DNA of 9,231 bases from 40CM-4-69-5 sp036556905 (GTDB lineage: Bacteria; Methylomirabilota; Methylomirabilia; Rokubacteriales; CSP1-6): assembly GCA_036556905.1 (NCBI GenBank), contig DATBIM010000001.1, forward strand, positions 1 through 9,231, given 5' to 3'. The position numbers were made by a program, and so were the translations under genes. The notes beneath the pieces are model-generated. The model made no database searches. It saw only the letters and a program-made list of their open reading frames with translations, and was not told the DNA's origin. This document shows, piece by piece, positions 1-5,804 of this stretch. Positions within the stretch are counted from its first letter, which is position 1; each line of letters begins with the position of its first letter.

Positions 1-606
1 CTGGGTCATCCGGGTGTCGGCGGTCGGCGCGATCGCGTTGCAGCGCACCCCGTACTTGGCCATGGCGAGCGCGGTCGAGCGGGTGAGGCCGACGATGCCT
101 TCCTTCGCCGCCGAGTAGTTGGGCTGGCCCGGGCTGCCCTCGAGCCCCGCCGACGACGTGAACGTCACGATGCTGCCCGTCTTCTTCTCGCGCATGTGGG
201 CGCTCGCGTAGCGCATGGTCGCGAAGTGGCCCTTGAGGTGGACAGCGATGACCGCGTCCCACTCCTCCTCGGTCATGTTGAAGATCATCCGCTCGCGCAG
301 GATACCGGCGCAGCAGACGAGGATGTGGAGATCGCCGAACTCCTTCAGCGCCAGCTCGACGACGTTCCGGCCGCCGGCCATCGTGGCCACGCTCTCCGGG
401 GTCGCCACGGCTCGGCCTCCGCCCCTGATGATCTCGGCCACGACGTGATTGGCCGGCTCGCTGGACGGGTCGCGGCCGTCCACGCTGACGCCGTAGTCGT
501 TGACCACGACGCTCGCCCCCGCCACCGCCAGGCCCAGCGACACCGCGCGCCCGATCCCCGTCCCTCCGCCCGTCACCACTGCCACCTTGCCGTCGAGCAG
601 CTTCAT
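1..606 (-). CDS. SDR family NAD(P)-dependent oxidoreductase (3' end beyond window)
   Basis: This is the first 202 codons of a classical short-chain dehydrogenase/reductase; the C-terminus lies beyond the left edge. The Rossmann cofactor motif TGGGTGIGR is at residues 12-20, the catalytic Ser is in TSSAG (151/152), and Tyr164 and Lys168 are in YSAAK. The stretch CNAIAPTADTRM (189-200) is the usual segment after the active site. The acidic residue after beta-2 (VVVND, 33-37) favours NAD(H), which is an inference. The insert after beta-2 and the segments GILRER and NMTEEEWDAVIAVHLKG resemble the branch containing the peroxisomal multifunctional-enzyme type 2 dehydrogenase domain, so a hydroxyacyl or alcohol substrate is plausible. 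One oddity is CCAG at 98-101, where the family normally has NNAG. The ATG at 606 is preceded by AAGGGG about 6 bases upstream. The family call is secure; the substrate is unknown. Confidence 0.93.
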   Translation of the reverse strand, partial: MKLLDGKVAVVTGGGTGIGRAVSLGLAVAGASVVVNDYGVSVDGRDPSSEPANHVVAEIIRGGGRAVATPESVATMAGGRNVVELALKEFGDLHILVCCAGILRERMIFNMTEEEWDAVIAVHLKGHFATMRYASAHMREKKTGSIVTFTSSAGLEGSPGQPNYSAAKEGIVGLTRSTALAMAKYGVRCNAIAPTADTRMTQ

Positions 607-645
607 CGATTCCCCTTCAGGCCGGATCCGTATCGCTCGCGTCGA

Positions 646-671
646 CGGCGGCCGACCGGCGCCGGCCGCCG
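646..671. other. Perfect 9-bp inverted repeat in the SDR leader
   Basis: CGGCGGCCG (646-654) pairs perfectly with CGGCCGCCG (663-671) around an 8-base loop; the inner CCGGCGCCGG (656-665) is an alternative palindrome. There is no T-run on either side, so it does not look like an intrinsic terminator. It lies between the putative SDR promoter and start codon, and also downstream of the secreted-protein stop on the same strand. It could act as a leader structure or mRNA 3'-end stabiliser, or be a by-product of high GC. Confidence 0.4.
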
Positions 672-678
672 CCGGACG

Positions 679-707
679 ACAATACAATACGGCCCACTTC
701 AATCCAA
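679..707 (-). promoter_or_regulatory. Putative promoter for the SDR gene
   Basis: Read on the minus strand, TTGGAT (707-702) and TATTGT (684-679) are separated by 17 bases. The -10 matches TATAAT fairly well and the -35 only in its TTG. Transcription would start near 672, leaving a leader of about 66 bases before the ATG at 606. The tandem ACAAT repeat on the plus strand makes this the only AT-rich spot in the interval. The call rests on consensus alone. Confidence 0.35.
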
Positions 708-764
708 GGAGCCCCGGTGACCGTCATGGCTCGGGCGTGTCGAGGAGAGAGCCCGCGATACTGA
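683..764 (+). other. Orphan plus-strand start signals with a 15-codon ORF
   Basis: The plus strand carries TACAAT (683-688), a strong AAGGAG Shine-Dalgarno (706-711) and, 5 bases on, GTG (717-719). The frame stops at TGA 762-764 after only 15 codons (VTVMARACRGESPRY). The last part is antisense to the 3' end of the secreted-protein gene. It may be a tiny peptide, the remnant 5' end of a lost gene, or chance. No -35 matching the TACAAT was found. Confidence 0.25.
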
Positions 765-1245
765 CGTCGACCGAGCCGAACACTCCGTCGGAAGGGTGGC
801 GCTGCACGACGGCAGTGAGATCGCTGCCGGAGCCGGTGCCGGCCACGTAGCATCGTACGAGCTGATGGGCAAGGAATCGGTCCTGGGCTCCGATCGTGAA
901 CGTCTGGAACAGCAGGAACTGGCTCGCAGATGCGAACTGGCCGTTGGAAGAAGAACCGGTGCACCTCACCTGAGCCGTGACGATCTGTCCAGTGGGCACG
1001 ACGACCCGGGCCGAAACGCTCTCGACGACCAGCACTCTCCCGAGCGGGACGTCGAATTGAAATGTGACAGTGTCCCCACCCGCTCCGACCGCGACGCCGG
1101 TCTTTTGGAAGATGTGCGTGAAGGAGAGCTGGGGAGGAGGGAGGGTCGGCGAGGCTGCCTGGGCGAGCGTCGAGATCACCAGCACCAACGCCAGCGTGCC
1201 CAGGGGAGCACCGGAGCGTCGCCCGAGCCATCGGCGGAGATTCAT
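724..1245 (-). CDS. Small secreted protein of unknown function
   Basis: The 173-residue product is not a family I recognise. The N-terminus is a classic Sec signal peptide: Arg-rich residues 4-10, a hydrophobic core near 15-27, and an AQA-type cleavage site near residue 30. There is no lipobox cysteine, so the mature protein of about 143 residues should be soluble and exported. It is rich in Val, Thr, Gly and Ser with alternating hydrophobic strands (for example 58-90), which suggests an all-beta, sandwich-like fold. Its only two cysteines, C95 and C132, could form a disulfide. There are no transmembrane segments in the mature part. The ATG at 1245 follows a strong GAGGAGG ribosome-binding site and a good upstream promoter, supporting a real gene. 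It is divergent from the solute-binding protein gene; whether the two share a function is unknown. Confidence 0.8.
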   Translation of the reverse strand: MNLRRWLGRRSGAPLGTLALVLVISTLAQAASPTLPPPQLSFTHIFQKTGVAVGAGGDTVTFQFDVPLGRVLVVESVSARVVVPTGQIVTAQVRCTGSSSNGQFASASQFLLFQTFTIGAQDRFLAHQLVRCYVAGTGSGSDLTAVVQRHPSDGVFGSVDVSIAGSLLDTPEP

Positions 1246-1275
1246 GTCACCCTCCTCGGGACCGAGACTGCCATG

Positions 1276-1304
1276 AACCTACGTCGGGAGCGGGGAGCGG
1301 TCAA
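1276..1304 (-). promoter_or_regulatory. Putative sigma70-type promoter of the secreted-protein gene
   Basis: On the minus strand, TTGACC (1304-1299, five of six consensus bases) and TAGGTT (1281-1276, keeping TA...T) are spaced by exactly 17 bases. Transcription should start near 1269, giving a leader of about 24 bases that contains the GAGGAGG site. It lies in the 119-base divergent interval shared with the solute-binding protein gene. That gene's own promoter is less clear; a TACACT at 1322-1327 is a candidate -10. Confidence 0.5.
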
Positions 1305-1364
1305 GGGTTGCCGGGGTGATGTACACTGCTGCCCACCGTCGCCGACCTCGAAGGAGGAGCGCCC

Positions 1365-2912
1365 ATGCCGACAGCGCTGCGCTCACGCTCACGACAGATC
1401 CTGGTTGGGATTGTCGCCCTCGTCCTGATCGCCCCCGCCCTGGCCGTGGCGGCTCCCGAGGGCGAGATGAGCTGGGCCCTGCATTTCTCCCTGGCCCCGA
1501 CGCTCTTCGAGCCGGCCGAGACGCCGGGAGTCGTCTCGCCGTTCATGATCCTCTACGCGCTGCACGACGCCCTGGTGAAGCCCATGCCGGGCAAGATCAT
1601 GGCGCCCAGTCTGGCCGAGTCGTGGAGCGTGTCGCCCGACGGGCTCGTCTACGAGTTCGTGCTGCGCAAGGGCGTGCGGTTCCACAACGGCGAGCCCGTC
1701 ACCGCGGAGGACGCCAAGTTTTCCTTCGAGCGGTATCGGGGCATCTCGGCCAAGGCCCTCAAGGAGAAGGTGGCGGCGGTCGAGGCGCCGGACCCCGGGC
1801 GTCTGCGCTTCCGGCTCAAGCAACCCTGGCCGGACTTCATGACCTTCTACGCGACGCCGGCCACGGGCGCGAACTGGATCGTCCCCAAGAAATACGTCGA
1901 GAAGGTCGGGGAGGACGGCTTCAAGAAGGCGCCGATCGGTGCCGGTCCCTATCGGTTCGTCTCCTTCACGCCGGGCGTCAGCCTGGTCCTCGAGGCTACT
2001 GACGGGTACTGGCGCAAGACCCCGAGCGTGAAGCGGCTGGTCTTCAAATCGGTTCCCGACGTCGCCACCCGCATGGTCATGCTGAAGCGAGGCGACGCGG
2101 ATGTCGCCTACGTCCTGTCCGGCGAGCTCGCCGGCGAGGTGCGACGCACCCCGGGGCTCACGCTCCGGCCCACTCCGTTCACCAGTACCCACTGGCTGCT
2201 CTTCGCCGACCAGTGGGACGCGAAGTCTCCGTGGCACGATCGCCGGGTGCGCCTCGCCGCCACGCTCGCCGTCGACCGCCAGGCCATCAACCAGGCCGAA
2301 AGCCTGGGGTTCTCCAAGGTCACCGGGAGCATCATTCCCACCAGCTTCGAGTTCTTCTGGCAGCCCCCCGTCCATCCCTTCGATCCGGGGCGAGCCCGGC
2401 AGCTCCTGGCGGAAGCCGGCTACCCCGGGGGGTTCGAGGCCGGGGACCTCTGGTGCGACACCTCGGTCTGCGGCTACGCCGAAGCCGTCCTCAACTATCT
2501 GCAAGCGGTCGGAATCCGGACGAAGCTTCGGCCGCTCGAGCGGGCGGCGATGCTGAGCGCCTTCCGGGAGAAGAAGCTGAAGAACCTCGTGTTCACCATC
2601 AGTGGCATCTTCGGGAACGCGGCCACCCGGGTCGAAGCGTTCGCGGCCTCGAGCGGGGTCTACGCGTACGGGGCCTATCCCGACATCGACGGGCTGTTCC
2701 GCGAGCAAGCCAGCGAGCTCGATCCCAAGAAGCGGGAGGCGACTCTGCACCGCATCCAGCAGCTCATCCACGACAAGGTCATGTATCTACCGATCTGGCA
2801 GCTCTCCCTCTTGACCGGCTACGGCTCGCGGGTGGCCGAGCCGGGGCTCGGACTGATCGCCGATTATCCGTGGTCGGCGCCGTACGAGGACGTGAAGCTC
2901 AAGGGGAAGTGA
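1365..2912 (+). CDS. ABC transporter substrate-binding protein, family 5 (peptide/nickel/opine type)
   Basis: The 515-residue product is a full-length SBP_bac_5 protein, the periplasmic receptor that delivers peptides, nickel, opines, sugars or other solutes to an ABC permease. Residues 1-30 form a Sec signal peptide (basic start, core IVALVLIAPALAVAA) with no lipobox Cys, so it should be free in the periplasm. The family signature lies at about 82-124: SLAESWSVSPDG, VRFHNGEPVTAEDAKFSFER. Later family features include GAGPYRF, the DGYWR segment, LAVDRQAIN and ARQLLAEAGYPGG. The segment LWCDTSVCG carries two cysteines. The ATG is 6-7 bases after GGAGGAG. No permease or ATPase gene is adjacent; the gene downstream is convergent and its stop overlaps by 14 bases. 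The ligand cannot be read from the sequence. Confidence 0.95.
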   Translation: MPTALRSRSRQILVGIVALVLIAPALAVAAPEGEMSWALHFSLAPTLFEPAETPGVVSPFMILYALHDALVKPMPGKIMAPSLAESWSVSPDGLVYEFVLRKGVRFHNGEPVTAEDAKFSFERYRGISAKALKEKVAAVEAPDPGRLRFRLKQPWPDFMTFYATPATGANWIVPKKYVEKVGEDGFKKAPIGAGPYRFVSFTPGVSLVLEATDGYWRKTPSVKRLVFKSVPDVATRMVMLKRGDADVAYVLSGELAGEVRRTPGLTLRPTPFTSTHWLLFADQWDAKSPWHDRRVRLAATLAVDRQAINQAESLGFSKVTGSIIPTSFEFFWQPPVHPFDPGRARQLLAEAGYPGGFEAGDLWCDTSVCGYAEAVLNYLQAVGIRTKLRPLERAAMLSAFREKKLKNLVFTISGIFGNAATRVEAFAASSGVYAYGAYPDIDGLFREQASELDPKKREATLHRIQQLIHDKVMYLPIWQLSLLTGYGSRVAEPGLGLIADYPWSAPYEDVKLKGK

Positions 2913-3999
2913 ACGGGTAGAGGAGTTGCCGCAGGTAGTCGCCAGGCACCGGATTGCCCGCGATGCCGTAGGTGGCGGGCCACCGGCCGGGCGGCATGTG
3001 GTAGGTGCCGAGCAACCGGTCGATGACGGGCAGGTGCACCGCGAAGTTCTTGTCCACGGCCGCGGGCTCCGCCGCGTGGTGCCAGTGGTGGAATTGTGGC
3101 GTGGCGATGACGTGGGCGAGACGCCCGAAGCGAAAGCGCATGTTGGCGTGGATGAACACGGCGTGGAAGGACACGAAGACCAGGTAGGCATACACCGGTA
3201 CCGGAGAGAAGCCGAGCACGTAGAGCGGTACGAACGCCAGCGCGCGCGTCACCACGACATCGACCAGGTGCATCCGGGAGCCGGCCAGCCAGTCCATCAC
3301 GTCCGACGAGTGGTGCACGGCGTGGAAGCGCCAGAGCCACGGCACCGCATGGAAGAGGCGATGGATCGCGTACTCTGACAGGTCGGCGACGATCAGGATC
3401 TCGACGAACTGCACCACCAATGGCTGCGCCGCCACCGCATTCTGGACCGCCGGGTGCACCGCCCACCGGAAGAAGATCGCGGCCGGCATCAGCGTGAGGA
3501 GCACGCTCACCTGCACCAGCAGGTGGCTCACCGCGAAGTGGGCCAGATCAGTCGTCCACCCGCGGCGGAGCACCCGCTGGGGCCGCCGGGCGAAGAGCTG
3601 CTCGAGCGGGACGAAGAGCATGGCCAGCACGAGCACGTTCAGGAGGAACCAGTCGAGGCCGAGATAGCGCGCGCCCTCCAGCGAGCCGACGTCCACCTGG
3701 GAGCCGCCGAGCAGCCCGGCGGCCACGACGAGCGCCAGGGCAGTGAGGGCGAGCGGCGCCCTCCGGCTGAGCGCGATGCTCAGCAGCGCCAGCGCGAACG
3801 CCCCGATCAGCACCACCTGGATCAGGACGCGCACGACCTCCAGGGGATAGAGGGCCCGGGCGTCCGGCACCGTGAGGAGCGCCGGATAGCGGATGCACAG
3901 GACGGCGCCCACGCCGAGGGCGCCGAGGGCCACGGCGCCGACGCCGCTGATCCAGCCCTTGCCGAAGCGCCGCTCGTAGCCGAGGGGCCGCTCAGTCAC
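2899..3999 (-). CDS. Sterol desaturase / fatty acid hydroxylase family membrane protein
   Basis: The 366-residue integral membrane protein is in the fatty-acid-hydroxylase superfamily of O2-dependent, di-iron enzymes (sterol desaturases, carotene hydroxylases, alkylglycerol monooxygenase). The histidine clusters are H213-x3-H217 (HRLFH), H226-x2-H229-H230 (HAVHHSS) and H304/H305-x-H307/H308 (QFHHWHH), with added H279, H284 and H296. The family-typical MDWLAGSRMH (235-244) and DKNF (316-319) are present. About 200 residues with roughly five hydrophobic helices (near 16-37, 54-77, 81-98, 113-135, 157-178) precede the catalytic region, longer than the minimal family member. Start: the open frame extends to a TTG at 4044, but the GTG at 3999 is preferred because it makes the same GTGACTGA overlap with its upstream gene as the previous junction. 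It is the last gene of the operon. Substrate unknown; lipid, sterol/hopanoid or carotenoid are all possible. Confidence 0.9.
   Translation of the reverse strand: MTERPLGYERRFGKGWISGVGAVALGALGVGAVLCIRYPALLTVPDARALYPLEVVRVLIQVVLIGAFALALLSIALSRRAPLALTALALVVAAGLLGGSQVDVGSLEGARYLGLDWFLLNVLVLAMLFVPLEQLFARRPQRVLRRGWTTDLAHFAVSHLLVQVSVLLTLMPAAIFFRWAVHPAVQNAVAAQPLVVQFVEILIVADLSEYAIHRLFHAVPWLWRFHAVHHSSDVMDWLAGSRMHLVDVVVTRALAFVPLYVLGFSPVPVYAYLVFVSFHAVFIHANMRFRFGRLAHVIATPQFHHWHHAAEPAAVDKNFAVHLPVIDRLLGTYHMPPGRWPATYGIAGNPVPGDYLRQLLYPFTSP
3992..3999 (-). promoter_or_regulatory. Translational-coupling junction GTGACTGA (desaturase stop / hydroxylase start)
   Basis: On the minus strand the CarF-type gene ends CGT GAC TGA, and the next gene's GTG begins at the second base of the CGT, giving an 8-base stop/start overlap. 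No Shine-Dalgarno-like run is visible in the preceding 20 bases, so re-initiation by terminating ribosomes is the likely mode. The junction is identical to the one at 4650-4657. Confidence 0.7.
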
Positions 4000-4657
4000 G
4001 GGCCGTCGTGCGCGGCACGCCGACCGCAGCGAGCGCGTGGCCAAGCGCGTCGAAGAGGCGCAGGCCGTCGGTGAGCGCGTTCATCCACCCGGTGGTCACG
4101 CAGTAGGCGCCGGCGTAGCCGGGGCGGTGATGCACGGCGTGGGCCGGGGGCCGGAGCACGAGCCGCCGGCGCTGCAGCCAGCGCACCGGCGCCGGCGCCG
4201 CGGCCGCATGCGCCCACTTGTGCAGCAGGTTGGTGGCGATCACGCCGACAGCCAGGGAGAGCACCAGGGCGTCGAGCCATACGCTCAGGGGCCAGCGCCA
4301 GACCAGGGCCAGCACCGGCGCCAGGCCCAGACACGAGTTGCCGGTGAGCTCGAGAAAGCCGTGGCGTGTCATCGCCAGCGGATCGCGGTGGTGCTCGCGG
4401 AACGGGGCGATGAGCACGCGGCCGATCAGCGGCGTGTGCTCGTCGAAGAAGCGGTCGCAGAACCAGTGCACGAGCCCGGAGAGGAGGTCGGCCAGGAGAT
4501 AGCCGGCGGCGACCGCGAGCAGGACCCCGAGCAGACCGACCGGATCGAGCGGCAGCATGGCCAGTCGGCCGACGATCGGAAGGGCCAGCCCCGCGCAGGT
4601 GGCGACGGCGGCTGCCTCCAGTAGCGCCAGCCGTCGGCGCGGCGCGCCGTCAGTCAC
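3992..4657 (-). CDS. CarF / TMEM189 (PEDS1) / FAD4-type lipid desaturase
   Basis: The 221-residue membrane protein matches the lipid desaturase family of bacterial CarF, animal plasmanylethanolamine desaturase PEDS1/TMEM189 and plant FAD4. CarF and PEDS1 introduce the vinyl-ether bond of plasmalogens. In order: hydrophobic segments near 10-30 and 40-56; LLADLLSGLVHW (54-65); PLIGR then PFREHHRDP (85-93, H89, H90); TRHGF (97-101, H99); NLLHKWAH (143-150, H146, H150); HAVHH (173-177); AYCVTTGWMN (184-193). This is the family order. It departs from canonical members as I recall them: the motif normally TRHDF is TRHGF, the HHxxHH cluster is reduced to HxxHH, and the His expected just after it is absent (HHRPGYAGAY). 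It may be a divergent branch with another lipid substrate. The GTG at 4657 is chosen because it overlaps the upstream stop by 8 bases; a GTG at 4720 is possible. Confidence 0.88.
   Translation of the reverse strand: MTDGAPRRRLALLEAAAVATCAGLALPIVGRLAMLPLDPVGLLGVLLAVAAGYLLADLLSGLVHWFCDRFFDEHTPLIGRVLIAPFREHHRDPLAMTRHGFLELTGNSCLGLAPVLALVWRWPLSVWLDALVLSLAVGVIATNLLHKWAHAAAAPAPVRWLQRRRLVLRPPAHAVHHRPGYAGAYCVTTGWMNALTDGLRLFDALGHALAAVGVPRTTARD
4650..4657 (-). promoter_or_regulatory. Translational-coupling junction GTGACTGA (radical SAM stop / desaturase start)
   Basis: The radical SAM gene ends CGT GAC TGA on the minus strand, and GTG of the next frame begins inside the CGT, an 8-base overlap. The sequence and geometry are the same as at 3992-3999. 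No Shine-Dalgarno is evident, so expression of the desaturase should depend on translation of the radical SAM gene. Confidence 0.7.
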
Positions 4658-5732
4658 GCAGGCGCACCGGCAGACGGTGGGCGCCCCACCCGCCCGGGAC
4701 CCCGCCGAAGACGCCGGCACACGGCTCCCCGCAGGCCTTGCATCGCCCGCCCTCGTCGAGGCGCCAGGCCCCCAGCGCGTAGCCGTCGCGCTCGATGAGC
4801 ACCACGCCGCAGCCGTGGCAGCGCGTGGACTGGCCGTCGCGGTCGGGGACGTTGCCGGTGTAGGCGTAGCGGATGCCGTTGGCGAGGGCGATCTCCCGCG
4901 CCCGCCTCAGCGTCCCGGCCGGCGTGGCCGGCCGATCCCGCAGCTTCCAGTCGGGATGGAACGCCGTGAAGTGCACGGGGACGTCGGGGCCGAGGTGCTC
5001 GACGATCCACCGCGTCATGGCGTCGGTCTCCGCGGGGGCGTCGTTCAGTCCGGGGATCAGCAGATTCGTGATCTCGAGCCACACGGCGGTCTCGTGCTTG
5101 AGGTACTCCAGAGTGTCGAGGACGGGCTGCAGCCGGCCGGCGCAGATGCGGTGATAGAAGTCGTCGCTGAACGCCTTGAGATCGACGTTGGCGGCGTCCA
5201 TGTGCCGATAGAGCTCCGCGCGCGGCCCGGCGTTCATATAGCCGGCGGTGACGGCGACCGCCTTCAGGCCGAGTGCCCGGCAGGCGTCCGCGGTGTCCAT
5301 CGCGTACTCCATGAAGGTCACAGGGTCGTTGTACGTGAAGGCCACGCTCCGGCAGCCCAGCCGGGCGGCCGCCTCGGCGATTGCCTCGGGGGAGGCAACA
5401 TCGGCCAGGATGTCCATCTCCCGGGATTTCGACATGTCCCAGTTCTGGCAGAACCGACAGGCGAGATTGCACCCGGCGGTGCCGAACGAGAGCACCGACG
5501 TCCCCGGCCAGAAGTGGTTCAGGGGCTTCTTCTCGATGGGATCGACACAGAATCCCGAGGAGCGCCCGTAGGTGGTGAGCACGACCCGATCACCGACCCG
5601 CATCCGGACGAAGCAGAGGCCGGTCTGCCCCTCGTGGAGCGCGCAGGCCCGGGGGCACACGTCGCAGCGGATTCGCCCGTCGTCAAGGCGGGTCCACCAG
5701 GTCGTGGGATAGTGGGCCGGGGCCGTCGTCAT
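4650..5732 (-). CDS. amrS: AmmeMemoRadiSam-type radical SAM enzyme
   Basis: The 360-residue protein has the architecture of the AmmeMemoRadiSam radical SAM family (COG1180-like, related to pyruvate-formate-lyase activases). N-terminal cysteines lie at C23, C26, C30 and C40 (CDVCPRAC then GQTGLC). DPIEKKPLNHFWPG (64-77) is typical of the family. The SAM-cluster motif is C88-x3-C92-x2-C95 (GCNLACRFCQNWD). VDLKAFSDDFY and VHFTAFHPDWKLRD follow as in the family. A C-terminal cysteine module (C305, C308, C331, C334, C338) could bind zinc or a second cluster. The enzyme should generate a 5'-deoxyadenosyl radical; its substrate is not known to me. The family usually occurs with AMMECR1 and Memo genes, absent here. 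Start: the frame stays open to 5963, but the ATG at 5732 fits the family N-terminus, has AAGAG upstream and avoids the divergent hydrolase gene. It is first in the operon. Confidence 0.93.
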   Translation of the reverse strand: MTTAPAHYPTTWWTRLDDGRIRCDVCPRACALHEGQTGLCFVRMRVGDRVVLTTYGRSSGFCVDPIEKKPLNHFWPGTSVLSFGTAGCNLACRFCQNWDMSKSREMDILADVASPEAIAEAAARLGCRSVAFTYNDPVTFMEYAMDTADACRALGLKAVAVTAGYMNAGPRAELYRHMDAANVDLKAFSDDFYHRICAGRLQPVLDTLEYLKHETAVWLEITNLLIPGLNDAPAETDAMTRWIVEHLGPDVPVHFTAFHPDWKLRDRPATPAGTLRRAREIALANGIRYAYTGNVPDRDGQSTRCHGCGVVLIERDGYALGAWRLDEGGRCKACGEPCAGVFGGVPGGWGAHRLPVRLRD

Positions 5733-5804
5733 ACGCTCTTCATGATACCCGACCCCACCGGGCCATCTGCCGAACTCGGCGAGGTGCGGTACAGTCTCGG
5801 CACG
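5733..5804. promoter_or_regulatory. 72-base divergent promoter region
   Basis: This interval separates the radical SAM operon (-) from the hydrolase pair (+). A TATCAT (5747-5742, minus) resembles a -10 only 9 bases from the radical SAM ATG, and TACAGT (5790-5795, plus) is 9 bases from the hydrolase ATG. No convincing -35 accompanies either, and the hydrolase has no Shine-Dalgarno. If these are real, both transcripts would be leaderless or nearly so. Either way both promoters must fit into this space or into the flanking coding ends. Confidence 0.35.

Noticed and set aside
656..665. CCGGCGCCGG palindrome as terminator
   Set aside because: No T-run follows on either strand; short GC palindromes are expected often at this base composition.
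1389..2771. 460-codon open frame on the minus strand
   Set aside because: It lies opposite the solute-binding protein gene, has no recognisable motif, and has the Arg/Gly/Glu/His-rich composition typical of antisense frames in GC-rich genes.
4000..4044. TTG start giving the hydroxylase 15 more residues
   Set aside because: The extra residues are Arg-rich and lie within the upstream gene; the GTG at 3999 matches the geometry of the other operon junction.
4557..5804. Long in-frame upstream extension of the alpha/beta hydrolase
   Set aside because: It covers the radical SAM gene on the other strand, and only the part after 5805 resembles a hydrolase.
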